A stretch of DNA of 63,201 bases from Arthrobacter sp. ok362. GTDB lineage: Bacteria > Actinomycetota > Actinomycetes > Actinomycetales > Micrococcaceae. Position numbers and translations under genes: made by a program. Under the pieces are notes generated by a model that saw only the letters and a list, made by a program, of their open reading frames with translations, did no database searches and had not been told where the DNA came from. The stretch is from positions 190,753-253,953 of the forward strand of contig NZ_FNGC01000003.1 in the NCBI RefSeq assembly GCF_900102785.1, given 5' to 3'. Shown here piece after piece: positions 17,001 to 26,511 of the stretch (position 1 is its first letter; each line of letters begins with the position of its first letter).

Positions 17001-18730
17001 TCTATTTGCACGCTGTCTGCTGTGGCGCCGAGGGTGCAGAAGATGCCCATCACCATATCCGTCGAGGTGGTGGAGAGTGGCACGGTGCGGCTGCCGCCGC
17101 CGATGACGTTGCCGCTGGTGCCGGCTCCGGTGTTGTTCCAGAACATGATGCTGTCTGCCCGCTGGGTGTCGGCGCCGCTGGCTGTGACGTACATGCGTCC
17201 CTCGAATTTGAACGAGTAGACGCCGACGGGCATGGTGATGACTACGACGCCTTGACCCGCTACCCGCAGTCGGAGGGTTGCGGCTACGGTGATGTTGGCT
17301 GATCCGTAGGCGTCCCATTTGATCCATGCGCCCTCGCCCTGGAAGTCACCTTGGATGAATTTGCCCAGGGGGACAATGTTGGTGTCTGTCAGGGTGCCGG
17401 TGTGCTTGGTTGCCATTCGCCCGTAGGCCAGCGATTTCTCACTCATGCCGACGTAGGGCGCCGAAAGCGCGTTTTCGGTCGCGGCGAGGGCAACATTTGA
17501 TGCGCCGGCCATGTACCTGTACTTGACGGTGTTCTTGCTCGCGCCGGTCCCGAATGTGGTGTAGAGGTCAACGAATGTGCTTGAGCCTGCCACAACAACA
17601 CAGGTTCCGTTGCCGTTGAACGTCGAGTAGGAGAAGTTCATGGTGGACGAGCGGGAAAGGTGGATAGCCCAAGTGCAGTTCGTGAACGTGCTGTAGTCGG
17701 CGTGGCCCGTGTCGAGTTCCTTGGCTTTGATCCCGAACTGGCAGTTTTCGAATACGGTGCCGTCAGCCAGGGATGTGCCGGTGGAGTTCCGCAGCGTCAT
17801 GTAGAGTTCGTGGATGCCTGCGTAGTTGCTGTTTTTGAAGTAGCAGCCGCCCCAGTTGTAGACGGCGTGGTCGAGGGCGAAGAATCCGATTTCGGCGGCG
17901 TCGGTGTGGATGTTCCACAGGTCGATGCTGTTGTATTCACCAACCCTGATGCCGCCGGAGTTGATCGCGGTGCGGTTGAATCCCACGAATTTGAGGTCGG
18001 AGAAGGACACCTGGGCCCGGTCCACGGTGTAGACGCCCCAGTCGATAGCGGCGCCGGCCCGGTCGTAGACGGCGGTCGGTGTGATGCGCGGCCCGCCCAT
18101 TGCCGGTCCCTGGAACTTGATCTTGGCGCGTGACATGATGCGCGGGAAGCCATACCCGCCGCCATACGTTCCGGCGGCGTGCTGAATCGTCCACTGCCCA
18201 CCCAGTACCGGCCCGTAGTTGGACAGCGCGTCGAGGGCGGACTGGACGTTCTTCGGTTCGGTCGCCGATAGTCCGTCGTTCGTCGCCACGCCGCCGGTCG
18301 CGGAGGGTGCAACGTAGAGCGTGTTTACCCGGTTTGATGCGGGGTCGGGGAAGAAGTTGATGCCGTTGCGGATGATGTAGCCGTTGCCGCGGTGCCTGAC
18401 GCTGTGGAGGTTGGGGATGTTCGCGGTGGTTTTGTAGCCGCCGTTTGGCCAGAACAGGACCGCCCCGGTGCTGAACGCGGCGGCGACGGCTGCCTGTACC
18501 GCCACGGTGTCGTCCACGCTGCCGTTTCCTTTGGCGCCGTAGTCTTTCGGGTTGAGCATCAGCTCACCCTTAGCGGTTTTCCCCGCCAGTGCTGTGGTGG
18601 TGGCGGCGGCGTCAGAGTAGGCCGCGTCGAGGGATGTCTTGGATAGCCGGGCGGGCAGGTTAGCGTCAGCGACCTTCACGGAGGGCCGTAGTGTGAAGTC
18701 TTCCCCCACGGAGAGGATACGGTCAGTCAT
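16970..18730 (-). CDS. Tail spike / pectate-lyase-like beta-helix protein A
   Basis: 586 residues. The N-terminus (SVGEDFTLRPSVKVADANLP) probably attaches to the virion. The pectate lyase superfamily entry motif follows: NPKDYGAKGNGSVDDTVAVQ (about 61-80). Then comes a long stretch of parallel beta-helix-like turns (FSDLKFVGFN, FENCQFGIKA, FTNCTWAIHL), and a C-terminal beta-rich domain (LRVAGQGVVVITMPVG). Such spikes bind and often cut host surface polysaccharide. Paralogue of the protein encoded immediately upstream. Confidence 0.85.
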   Translation of the reverse strand: MTDRILSVGEDFTLRPSVKVADANLPARLSKTSLDAAYSDAAATTTALAGKTAKGELMLNPKDYGAKGNGSVDDTVAVQAAVAAAFSTGAVLFWPNGGYKTTANIPNLHSVRHRGNGYIIRNGINFFPDPASNRVNTLYVAPSATGGVATNDGLSATEPKNVQSALDALSNYGPVLGGQWTIQHAAGTYGGGYGFPRIMSRAKIKFQGPAMGGPRITPTAVYDRAGAAIDWGVYTVDRAQVSFSDLKFVGFNRTAINSGGIRVGEYNSIDLWNIHTDAAEIGFFALDHAVYNWGGCYFKNSNYAGIHELYMTLRNSTGTSLADGTVFENCQFGIKAKELDTGHADYSTFTNCTWAIHLSRSSTMNFSYSTFNGNGTCVVVAGSSTFVDLYTTFGTGASKNTVKYRYMAGASNVALAATENALSAPYVGMSEKSLAYGRMATKHTGTLTDTNIVPLGKFIQGDFQGEGAWIKWDAYGSANITVAATLRLRVAGQGVVVITMPVGVYSFKFEGRMYVTASGADTQRADSIMFWNNTGAGTSGNVIGGGSRTVPLSTTSTDMVMGIFCTLGATADSVQIDQAVMLTSDL

Positions 18731-18755
18731 TAGATGTCTCCCAATCGGTCATGTT

Positions 18756-20513
18756 CTAGCCCCAGCTCATGTCAACGGCGTTGATGATGACGGAGTCGGC
18801 GGCGTCTGAGACGCTGGCTTCTGCGGTGAGGTTCGTGTCGGTTGTCAGTGTATTGGCTGCTGCCCCGGACCCGAGCCGGACTGCGGGGCCGAGGTGGCGG
18901 GATCCCCTGATGGTCATGAACTGCGCCGTTTGTCCGTTGAAGAAGACCGTTGCGTCGGCTTCGAACACGCCTTCGTCCGCGGATGTGAACAACAGAGTGA
19001 CGAGGTTGGAGCCGAGCCGCACGAGGATCTGCTTGTTTCCGGCGGACCCGATGAGTTCCCCGTAAATTCTGAGGTTGACTCTTTTGACTTTGTTGGTTGA
19101 GCTGGGGATGTCCCGCCACATGTTGCCGGCCAGTGTGGCGGTGTAGAACGTCGTGGTGGTGGTCGCCTGGATCGTCCGTGCCGGGAACACTGTGTCAGCA
19201 ATTTTCATCATCGTCGCATTGCCCTGTAAGACGTTGGTGAAGAGCCGGTTTTCGTCCGTGACTTGGGATCCGCCCATCGCCGAGACTTTGATGCCGCTTT
19301 CGTCCGCGCCCGTCCCGAACTGCACGTTCGCGGAGATGTAGGCGTGCGAGTTGGAGAGCAGCTTCAGGTCGGTGCTGTTCCGCTTGAACGATGTTCCGTC
19401 CACGTTGACGCGGGATGCGACATTGAGGTTTACCCCGAAATCGCAGTCTTCGATGGTTGCCCAGTCGATGTGGCCGGTGCAGAGTTCTTGGATGAAGAAC
19501 GCGGATTTGCTGTTGGTGACCTTGGGGCCGAGGCTGTTGTCCCCGGCGTTCTGGGTGCCGATGGTGTGCCGGGAGTGCATGAGGCCCCGGTATGCGCCGC
19601 CGTTTCCGTTGCGTGAGGATCGGGCGGTGCCGGTGGTGGTGTCGCCGAGGAACCCGCAACGGTTCGCCACACCACTGACCCAGAATCCGTCGCCGTCCTG
19701 GTTGCTGAAACCCCAGTAGCAGTCCGTGAACCAGGTGTTTATGCAGGTGACGGAACCTTCAACACCTGATGTGGTGATGCCGGCGCTGGCGGTGGATCCG
19801 TTGTACCCGATGAATTCGATGTCGCTGAAAGTGACGGCGGCTTTGGTGTCAACCATTTTGATGGCTGCGGCGCTGACGTTGTACCCTTCCGACCATTTGG
19901 CGGTCGGGTTGTTCGGGTAGCCGACTATCGGGCCTTGGATGGTGACGGTGTTGACCGAGTCGAGGCCGGTCGGGAACACGACGCGGTCAGTGTACGTCCC
20001 GGCGGCGAGCTTGACCGTCCACACGCCGTCCAGTACGGGCCCGTAGTTGGGTAGGACGGTGCCGAACGCGTAATTGACCTGCCGCATGGGGAGCGCCGAG
20101 TTCGTCCCGTCATTGCTGTTCGTCCCGCTCGTGGAGACGTACAGGGTGTTCGACTGCCCGAGCTTCGGTTCGACGTAGAACAGGTCCGTGCCGTGCTTGA
20201 TGACGCCGGGGCCGGTGTGCCGTACCGTGTGGAAGTTGGCGATGTTGACCGACTTCACATAGGTTCCGGTCGGCCAGTACAAGGCCTTACCCTGCGCCGT
20301 TGCCGCATCAACAGCGGCCTGAATCTGGGTGTTGTTGGACGTGGCGCCGTTGCCGTTCGCCCCGTAGTCCTGAACGTTGATGAGAAGTTCGCCCTTAGCG
20401 ACCTTCCCGGCGATGGCCGCGACGGTCAGCCCGGTCGGAAGGTTGGTGGGCCCGACGAGGACTGACGGGGCCAGGTAGTTGTCGTCTCCCACGGAGACAA
20501 GCCGGTTTACCAA
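18756..20513 (-). CDS. Tail spike / pectate-lyase-like beta-helix protein B
   Basis: 585 residues, nearly the same length and layout as the 16970-18730 product. Shared N-terminus (RLVSVGDDNYLAPSVLVGPTNLP), shared KVAKGELLINVQDYGANGNG, and beta-helix turns such as FSDIEFIGYN and IEDCDFGVNL; the central part and C-terminus are diverged. The two genes look like a tandem duplication that has specialised for different receptors. It starts 4 bp after the stop of the small gene 20518-20799. Confidence 0.85.
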   Translation of the reverse strand: MVNRLVSVGDDNYLAPSVLVGPTNLPTGLTVAAIAGKVAKGELLINVQDYGANGNGATSNNTQIQAAVDAATAQGKALYWPTGTYVKSVNIANFHTVRHTGPGVIKHGTDLFYVEPKLGQSNTLYVSTSGTNSNDGTNSALPMRQVNYAFGTVLPNYGPVLDGVWTVKLAAGTYTDRVVFPTGLDSVNTVTIQGPIVGYPNNPTAKWSEGYNVSAAAIKMVDTKAAVTFSDIEFIGYNGSTASAGITTSGVEGSVTCINTWFTDCYWGFSNQDGDGFWVSGVANRCGFLGDTTTGTARSSRNGNGGAYRGLMHSRHTIGTQNAGDNSLGPKVTNSKSAFFIQELCTGHIDWATIEDCDFGVNLNVASRVNVDGTSFKRNSTDLKLLSNSHAYISANVQFGTGADESGIKVSAMGGSQVTDENRLFTNVLQGNATMMKIADTVFPARTIQATTTTTFYTATLAGNMWRDIPSSTNKVKRVNLRIYGELIGSAGNKQILVRLGSNLVTLLFTSADEGVFEADATVFFNGQTAQFMTIRGSRHLGPAVRLGSGAAANTLTTDTNLTAEASVSDAADSVIINAVDMSWG

Positions 20514-20517
20514 GGGG

Positions 20518-20799
20518 TTACGCTCCGATCAGGTAGAAGCCGGGGTTTACCGGGTCTTCGTGGAGTACCGAGCTTTCGGCGATGAAATAGGTTCCGGGGT
20601 GGAACAGGTCTTCGATGATTCCGGGGCCGCCGCCGCCGCCGGCGGAGATGTTCACTTCGGCTTGCCCGAGCCTGCCGGAAATTTTGGAGATGACTGTTTC
20701 CGAGGTTTTCGCGTTCGCGGCGATAACGTCGTCACCGTTGCGGACGAGTTCAACACCGTCCGGCACCTGGAATCCGAGGGAGGTTGTTTCAATAGCCAT
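20518..20799 (-). CDS. Small tail-associated protein
   Basis: 93 residues. A short structured start (TTSLGFQVPDGVELVRNGDDVIAANAK) is followed by a glycine run (SAGGGGGPG) and the tail LFHPGTYFIAESSVLHEDPVNPGFYLIGA. Its position just before the spikes suggests a short collar or fibre-attachment protein. No family assigned. Confidence 0.65.
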   Translation of the reverse strand: MAIETTSLGFQVPDGVELVRNGDDVIAANAKTSETVISKISGRLGQAEVNISAGGGGGPGIIEDLFHPGTYFIAESSVLHEDPVNPGFYLIGA

Positions 20800-20820
20800 G
20801 TGCGGCGTCTCCTTGGGTAC

Positions 20821-20845
20821 AAAAAAGGCGCCCCAAGGGGACGCC
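20821..20845 (-). terminator. Terminator between holin and tail-spike genes
   Basis: On the minus strand: GGCG(T)CCCC-TT-GGGGCGCC followed by TTTTTT. It separates the lysis genes from the spike unit, so the spikes either rely on read-through or have their own promoter in 20800-20820. Confidence 0.75.
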
Positions 20846-20862
20846 GCGGATGGTTGGCTAGG

Positions 20863-21096
20863 TCAGGCTGCGGGGGTAGTCTCGGCGTTCGTCGCGGACG
20901 GGTTGCCATCTGACACGCCGGACACGATGGAAGTCAGCACGGACAGGAGCGCGGCGGTTGCGGTGAGGCTCAGAAGCTCGGGCCAGTTCAGCGCGGTAAT
21001 GCCGATGGATCCCGTGCCGATGAGCAGCACCAGTGTTTGCGCGGCGGTCTTGATGGCGCGCTCAGCGGCGGCTTTCCAGAAAGCTTTGGTCAGCAT
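20863..21096 (-). CDS. Holin, phage r1t family-like
   Basis: 77 residues. KAFWKAAAERAIKTAAQTLVLLIG is the typical start of r1t-type holins, followed by a second hydrophobic stretch (LSLTATAALLSVLTSIVSG) and a polar tail. It would permeabilise the membrane at lysis time. It starts directly after the endolysin stop codon. Confidence 0.85.
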   Translation of the reverse strand: MLTKAFWKAAAERAIKTAAQTLVLLIGTGSIGITALNWPELLSLTATAALLSVLTSIVSGVSDGNPSATNAETTPAA

Positions 21097-22026
21097 CTAC
21101 TTGCCCCCGTTCGATGCGGTGAGGGTGCCCTCGACCGTGATGCCATCGGCCAAGGCGTGCTTGACGCTCTCGGCGATCTTGTCGTAGTCGATTTCAACAC
21201 CGGTCTTCGCGGCGATCTGCTTTACGATTTCGCGTGCTTCGGTGATGCGGCGCTGGTTCTCGATGCTGACACGGTTACCGCCGGGGAACTTCTGGCCCCC
21301 GATGCTGTACTCGCTCACCAGCAGCTTCGCCACATAGTCGCGGGTCTTCTCGCCCTCGGCCTGAACGGCCTCAATGATCTGATTCACTTCTGCTGCGGAC
21401 AAGGTGTCCTCCTGTGGTTTGGTCGTGGTGCTTTGTGGTGCGATGGCTGCGGAGCCGTTGAGGACCGCGTTGATGGAGGCGCGGAGGCCGTCCATGTCAC
21501 CGGGCCAGCCGGCGGGGTCGATCTTGCCTTCGGAGCTGTATTCTTTGTGGCCGAGCTGCAGGCGCATGTCTTCGGGGAGCCCCTGCAGGTAGGCCCGCTC
21601 GATTGCCGCGCCGAGGTGCGGGGCAACGCGGATCTGGTCCAGCGTCCAGTCCCACGGCAGGACACCGGAGGATTCCATCTCAATGCCGATGAGGTAGTGG
21701 TTGCCGGTATCCCGCGGGAAGCCCGGAGCGGAGCCCCGGCCCGCGTGGTTCGCGACACCAGCGGCGACAAGGTATACGGTCCCGTCGCGCCCAAAAGTGA
21801 TGTTGCACAATGGCCCGGCGAGATCGGATCTGCCGTTGAGGGTCATCTGCAATGTTGGCGCACCGGCGGACATGCCGCGTGCGCTGGCTGTGGCGGTGTG
21901 GTGCCATAGGACGCCGCGGATTTCGGTCAAGTCCTGCCCCGCGTAGCCGCGTGTCGCCCAGCCTGGGGTTTCGACAACGGTCAGGCCCGCAGCCCGTAGC
22001 ACGTTCGCGAGATTGGATAGTTTCAT
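21097..22026 (-). CDS. Endolysin, N-acetylmuramoyl-L-alanine amidase (amidase_2)
   Basis: 309 residues from the ATG at 22026, with AGGAGC upstream. The amidase_2 fold cuts the bond between glycan and stem peptide. Probable zinc ligands and active-site residues: WHHT (H42/H43), NHAGRG (H94), IGIEMESS (E116), GHKEYSSEGKIDPAGW (H160, K168, D170). A C-terminal region of about 100 residues (from ALNG to TASNGGK) contains helices that may serve wall binding or oligomerisation. It is followed by the holin gene. Confidence 0.9.
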   Translation of the reverse strand: MKLSNLANVLRAAGLTVVETPGWATRGYAGQDLTEIRGVLWHHTATASARGMSAGAPTLQMTLNGRSDLAGPLCNITFGRDGTVYLVAAGVANHAGRGSAPGFPRDTGNHYLIGIEMESSGVLPWDWTLDQIRVAPHLGAAIERAYLQGLPEDMRLQLGHKEYSSEGKIDPAGWPGDMDGLRASINAVLNGSAAIAPQSTTTKPQEDTLSAAEVNQIIEAVQAEGEKTRDYVAKLLVSEYSIGGQKFPGGNRVSIENQRRITEAREIVKQIAAKTGVEIDYDKIAESVKHALADGITVEGTLTASNGGK

Positions 22027-22034
22027 GCGTGCTC

Positions 22035-22328
22035 CTAGTCGTAGAGGCCGTCGGGCCATTCGGGCGGCGGGGGTGGGTTGCCGGCGTTGATGTGTTCGCG
22101 GAGTTTGTTGATGTAGTTGTCGCGGATCATTTCGCGGCGTTTGGCTTTCTTCTGCTCGGATTCAAGCCCGTCAATCCGGCCGGCGTGGCGGGTGAGCTCT
22201 TCCTGCAACTGATCGATAAGCGCGTTCTCCGGGCGCCCCTTGTTCTGGATCTTGGAGGTCATCCATGCCCCGCCGAAGCCGATGGCCGCGACGAGGACCC
22301 CGGGGCCGATCTGTTGTGCCCAGTCCAT
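22035..22328 (-). CDS. Small membrane protein with coiled coil (lysis module)
   Basis: 97 residues, starting in a TGATG overlap with the upstream gene. One N-terminal transmembrane helix (GPGVLVAAIGFGGAWMTS) and a charged helical tail (LIDQLQEELTRHAGRIDGLESEQKKAKRR) ending in a proline run. The topology suits a second holin or an antiholin/spanin-type accessory protein; this is inference from position before the endolysin. Confidence 0.65.
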   Translation of the reverse strand: MDWAQQIGPGVLVAAIGFGGAWMTSKIQNKGRPENALIDQLQEELTRHAGRIDGLESEQKKAKRREMIRDNYINKLREHINAGNPPPPPEWPDGLYD

Positions 22329-22819
22329 CAGTCCCCCTTGGCCCGGATCTGGTCCTGCAACGCCGCAATGGTGCGCTGCTGTTCCGCGATGGTGCCCCGC
22401 AGCGCCGTAATGATGTCCTGCAGCGCGCTGACCTTCGCGACGAATCCGAAGATCAGCACTGACGGTGCTAGCCAGCCAATAGCGGCGTTCACGAGGGCGA
22501 AGTCTTGGAACCCGTCGAATACCCAGATGAGCAGGTAGCCGAGGCCCCAGCCGAGCGCCACGCCCGCTAGCAGGGACAGCCCTTGCCTGGTGTGTCTGTT
22601 GACCATGTCCACGACGCAGAGGACCGCGACGACGCCCCAGAGCCCGGACCATGCCCCGAGTAAGTGCCCGCCTCCGGCGATGATCGTTTGTGCGGGCGAC
22701 AGTCCGTCCGGCCCGATCGTGGCGTAATAGATGGACTGCCGGAGCGCGTAAACGGCGCCCATTGTCAGGATGATGTTGCGGCCGATCATGACGCGCCGCG
22801 CAGGTTGAGGTTTTCTCAT
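22328..22819 (-). CDS. Multi-spanning membrane protein
   Basis: 163 residues, with about four hydrophobic segments (NIILTMGAVYALRQSI, LLGAWSGLWGVVAVLCVVDMV, LSLLAGVALGWGLGYLLIWVF, ALVNAAIGWLAPSVLIFGFVA) and a C-terminal coiled coil (LRGTIAEQQRTIAALQDQIR). Located between the tail and lysis genes; a role in lysis or exclusion is possible but unproven. Confidence 0.65.
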   Translation of the reverse strand: MRKPQPARRVMIGRNIILTMGAVYALRQSIYYATIGPDGLSPAQTIIAGGGHLLGAWSGLWGVVAVLCVVDMVNRHTRQGLSLLAGVALGWGLGYLLIWVFDGFQDFALVNAAIGWLAPSVLIFGFVAKVSALQDIITALRGTIAEQQRTIAALQDQIRAKGD

Positions 22820-22826
22820 GGCCGCC

Positions 22827-23411
22827 TTAGATGTAGTACGCGACGTTAACGGTGAAGAACTGCCCCGTTGCGAACGTGAATGAGCTTATGGAGCGGATCG
22901 AGATTGTGCCGGTCGGGTTGTACGCCGCCAAGATCGAGACGGCGCTGCCGCTGGAGCCGCCGACTGCGGGCACGGAGAGATACTTAACCGGACTCGTCCC
23001 CCGCGCCGCCGAGGGCAGCACGTACTCGTCCGTGCCGAGGACTGACCAGCCACTAGAGCCGAGGACGTAAGCGCCGCCGGTCCGGGTGAGGATAAGGTCA
23101 GCGATGACCTTCAGCTTCGGGCCTTCCGGCGTGACGGTTATTGTGCCGGCCGCGGACCAGCCAGTAGGCGACAAGGGCGAGTAGTCCCGTGTCCCGTCGC
23201 GCCAGGCACCGCCGACGACAGCCTCAATCTGCGACTTATCCGTCCTCCAAGCGAGGCGCCCTTCCCACTTATCCAAAGCGTTGCGGGCAGTCGTGCCGGA
23301 CACGATGGTCACGACGTTGGCGGTGTCCGCCATCTTAGCGAGGTCTTGTGTCGGGGTGTAGGCGTCCGAGGGGATAGGGGTGACTATCCCGTTATCTCGT
23401 GTCTGTGGCAT
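22827..23411 (-). CDS. Minor tail protein
   Basis: 194 residues from the ATG at 23411 (TAATG overlap with the upstream stop). The N-terminal part resembles phage tail appendage proteins (DAYTPTQDLAKMADTANVV, NALDKWEGRLAWRTDKSQIEAVVGGAW); a beta-rich C-terminus follows. Likely a fibre or baseplate component by position. Confidence 0.65.
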   Translation of the reverse strand: MPQTRDNGIVTPIPSDAYTPTQDLAKMADTANVVTIVSGTTARNALDKWEGRLAWRTDKSQIEAVVGGAWRDGTRDYSPLSPTGWSAAGTITVTPEGPKLKVIADLILTRTGGAYVLGSSGWSVLGTDEYVLPSAARGTSPVKYLSVPAVGGSSGSAVSILAAYNPTGTISIRSISSFTFATGQFFTVNVAYYI

Positions 23412-24355
23412 TAGGCTTTCCAATCCATTTCTATGCGGCCGCTTTGGGGGTCTCTGAGTCGTCCGTCGAACCCGACATATGGGTCGCCGAATATGCTGAT
23501 GCCGCCGCCTGCCGTGAGGACTGGGGCGAAGGTGAGGGGCAGGTCGATCCAGTGCGCGGGCTGTTCATCCGTTACAGTCACGTCGAACGGGCCCACGGTG
23601 CGGGCCACGTCGCCGCCAGGCTGGTACTTCGACGTGTGCGCGTAAAGGTGGACAGTCGCCGAACCCGACGCGCCGACATCGATGCGCTTAGGTAGGCGGA
23701 ACCGGACAGCCGTTACCGTCTTCCCGCCCAGGTTCGTGAACGTCGCCCCGTAGAACCACGCGCCCGACAGCGGCCCGGAGCCATAATTGCCGGAGTAAAC
23801 CTGCTCGCCGCCCCGCTGGGATCCGGACCACGAGCCCCAGCCGCCCGGCCACCAGAAGGTGTTGGACTTGCCGGCGGCGCCCTTCGCGGTGCCGGTCGGG
23901 ATGATCGGTGATGCCGCTACAGGTGTCTCCGTGGGCGGGGTCGGCGTGATCGACGGGAGCTTGCCGAGGATGATGGCCTGCGCGCCGCGTGCCAGATACA
24001 CGGCATCCCCGACCGCATACGCCCCGGAGAACCTGTTCGTCGTGTAGGAGATACCGTCTGCCCCGGCCAGCACAATCTCAGTCACACCGACCGCCAATAT
24101 AGTGCCCGTATCCGGGCGTGGCTGGTCCGAATACCCGTCGATCACGAGGGCGCCGGACTGCCCATCGCCGTTATCCGTCAAGTCGACGACAATGGGGCCA
24201 TCCTGCACCGGGCAAACAGTGTTCAGCCACCGGGCGTCAACCAAGTTCCCGTTGAGGTTCGCCCACCACTTCGACCCGTCAAAATAGGCGGTCCCATACA
24301 AGCGCCGGATACCACCCGCGGGGATGGCCTCCAGCGTCTTCTTCAAAGCAGCCAC
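23411..24355 (-). CDS. Minor tail protein
   Basis: 314 residues, beta-rich, with a low-complexity linker (ITPTPPTETPVAASP) between an N-terminal domain that looks OB-like (DGPIVVDLTDNGDGQSGALVIDGY) and a C-terminal carbohydrate-binding-like domain (FWWPGGWGSWSG...VTAVRFRLPKRI...HLYAHTS). The receptor-binding role is inferred from the tail position and the domain look. Confidence 0.65.
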   Translation of the reverse strand: MAALKKTLEAIPAGGIRRLYGTAYFDGSKWWANLNGNLVDARWLNTVCPVQDGPIVVDLTDNGDGQSGALVIDGYSDQPRPDTGTILAVGVTEIVLAGADGISYTTNRFSGAYAVGDAVYLARGAQAIILGKLPSITPTPPTETPVAASPIIPTGTAKGAAGKSNTFWWPGGWGSWSGSQRGGEQVYSGNYGSGPLSGAWFYGATFTNLGGKTVTAVRFRLPKRIDVGASGSATVHLYAHTSKYQPGGDVARTVGPFDVTVTDEQPAHWIDLPLTFAPVLTAGGGISIFGDPYVGFDGRLRDPQSGRIEMDWKA

Positions 24356-24364
24356 GGGAGCCTC

Positions 24365-25672
24365 CTAGCGCAAGTTGTTCCAAGTGATCGCGGGCAGTTG
24401 GCCCCAGTTGCCGGGCATCCGGTCCCAGGTGAGGTCCGGCTTGACGTCTGTCAGGTAGTCCCCGAATGGTGTGCGGGCGATCGCCGCGGCGACGTCCTCG
24501 TAAGAGCACGAGACTGTGAGCTTTGTCGGGCCCGGGAGCGGCGAACCACTCGCGGACACTGACACGACTTCGCCGGGTAGGTAGGCAACATGTCCGGCGG
24601 GCATCGGGCAGCCGACCTCGACCCAGTCGCCGGCTTGGATCTCAGGGCGCGGGATTGTCTCGACTTCGAGCTCGACGGCGTAGGAGGCGGCTTGCCGGTC
24701 ACGGAGGGTTTCCGCATACGCGACAACCTGCGACCACGTCGTTATCATTTCCGAGCTGTAGTAGTAGGGGACGCGGCCGTGCGGCCCGTCCCACCGGAGC
24801 GGGCCGGTGCGGAGGTACGTCGTGCCCGTCACAGGCTTACCGTTCGCGCCCTCTTTACCCTCCACGACCCAGCAGTTATACAGCCCGTCAATCGACTGTT
24901 TCCGCTGGACACTGACAAGGCCCTGGCCCGGCTCAACACGCCACACGGGCGCCGCCTGGCCCATCGGGTAGACGTGCATTTCCCCGTCGCCGCCCATGCG
25001 ATACCGTGCCGAGATGTTCGCCAGCAGGTCCTGCACGGCTTCGAGGCGTTCCCGGTCATAGACGAGCTTCCGGGACACTGGGGAATCAGTGACGCCGTCA
25101 TCGACCACGATGGGGAAATGCCGCTGAACGAGGCGCGTAACCTCGCCTAGCACGGTCGGGGATGAGCCCTTGGGTGACTGCGGCGCGAGGAAACGGTCAC
25201 GGTCAACTTCCGCCGTCAGATCGACCGCTTCGACATCGACCGTGGCGCCGGCAAACGTGAACAGCCGACGCTCGTGCGGGGCCGCCACGGAATCCGGTTC
25301 GAGGTAGCCGTACTCCGGGATGGTGTAGCTACTCACGGAGCCGTTCGGCGAGGATCCCACGACGCGGAAGCGGCCCGTATTCACAGCCCCGGCGCCGCCG
25401 ATTACGTAAATGACTTGCAGTTCCACGCCGCCGACGCCGAGCGGGTCATCGAACAGCCACGGCGACAGGCCACCGTCAGGATCCGCAACCTTTAAGCTGA
25501 GCTGCCGCTGGACCTTCGTCGACGCATCGGACGCCCCGGACAGGGACCACGAGGCGATGCCCAGAGGTTCCGGCCACGCCAGGTCGCCGTCATACCACGC
25601 CCAGACCACGAGCCCGTCCGCGGGCCTTGAGCCGTCGAGCGCCGCCCGCGACTCATCATCAATTGGCAACAT
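24365..25672 (-). CDS. Minor tail protein (baseplate/hub-like)
   Basis: 435 residues. It starts with SRAALDGSRPADGLVVWAWYDGDLAWPEPLGIASWSLS. The middle holds a hub-like segment (DRERLEAVQDLLANISARYRMGGDGEMHVYPM), where a domain evaluates tail-tip geometry in related siphophages. Encoded after the distal-tail candidate, it probably forms the tail tip. Exact orthology not assigned. Confidence 0.7.
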   Translation of the reverse strand: MLPIDDESRAALDGSRPADGLVVWAWYDGDLAWPEPLGIASWSLSGASDASTKVQRQLSLKVADPDGGLSPWLFDDPLGVGGVELQVIYVIGGAGAVNTGRFRVVGSSPNGSVSSYTIPEYGYLEPDSVAAPHERRLFTFAGATVDVEAVDLTAEVDRDRFLAPQSPKGSSPTVLGEVTRLVQRHFPIVVDDGVTDSPVSRKLVYDRERLEAVQDLLANISARYRMGGDGEMHVYPMGQAAPVWRVEPGQGLVSVQRKQSIDGLYNCWVVEGKEGANGKPVTGTTYLRTGPLRWDGPHGRVPYYYSSEMITTWSQVVAYAETLRDRQAASYAVELEVETIPRPEIQAGDWVEVGCPMPAGHVAYLPGEVVSVSASGSPLPGPTKLTVSCSYEDVAAAIARTPFGDYLTDVKPDLTWDRMPGNWGQLPAITWNNLR

Positions 25673-25680
25673 GTGGGCTC

Positions 25681-26511
25681 CTAGCCGAGCGGGTGTTTCA
25701 GATCATCCAAATAGGTGCCCGTGGCGGCGTCCTGCTTCTGCTGATAGGTGCTAAAGAGGATCGCGACGTCTCCCCAGGTGAACGTCGCCGTGAGCACCTT
25801 CACGACCGGGGCTGCGACCGTGTCGCCCTTGATCGTCCAAGTCGTGACCTCGCTGCCGGTGTGCGGCTTCCGGGAAGTTTCGCCCACGGTCGCCACAGCC
25901 AGGAAACACGCGCCCGGGAGGGTATCGCTCAGTGACGGCGGGACGCGGACGAGGACCTGGCCAGCCTGAGCAAACAGGGCGCGGATCTTCGAGTTTTGCT
26001 CGGCCATGTCCGACAGCAACGAAATATCAACGCCCTTCGCCGCCGACCGCCTGCCGATCAAAGCCATCGGCCGGTCGGAGCCCATGACGTCGATCATGGA
26101 AACATTCGCCTGATACTCGAAGTCGCGCATCGCCGTCACCATGAACACCGCGCCGCCGTTACGGGACAGCCGCCGACTGATGGACACTGCCGACTGCGGG
26201 ACGAGCGGGTCCATTATCCATGCGGCGTCAGAGTTTACCGTCACCGCTTTCGAAGTGACCCGGGCGCCGCCGGACGGGCCGCTGATGACCTCGACTTCAT
26301 AGGTGATCGGCCGGCCGAGCGGCGCGTCGTAGTCGAGCAGGTACGTCGAATCGACGAGCGCGGCCCGGCGGGCGCCGCGGACAGGCTCCCTCAGCCCGTC
26401 CGCGGTGCGCCACACTGAGATGACCGAATCGCCGACGCCGAGGCCCGTGATCGTCACGCCCACACGCGGGCACGGCGCATCCGTCAAAGCCTCAACCGAT
26501 ACAGCAACCAC
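25681..26511 (-). CDS. Minor tail protein (distal tail-like)
   Basis: 276 residues, starting with GTG overlapping the tape-measure stop (TAGTG). The N-terminus is an immunoglobulin-like fold (VSVEALTDAPCPRVGVTITGLGVGD). The position right after the tape measure suits the distal tail protein, which links tube and tip. Confidence 0.65.
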   Translation of the reverse strand: MVAVSVEALTDAPCPRVGVTITGLGVGDSVISVWRTADGLREPVRGARRAALVDSTYLLDYDAPLGRPITYEVEVISGPSGGARVTSKAVTVNSDAAWIMDPLVPQSAVSISRRLSRNGGAVFMVTAMRDFEYQANVSMIDVMGSDRPMALIGRRSAAKGVDISLLSDMAEQNSKIRALFAQAGQVLVRVPPSLSDTLPGACFLAVATVGETSRKPHTGSEVTTWTIKGDTVAAPVVKVLTATFTWGDVAILFSTYQQKQDAATGTYLDDLKHPLG

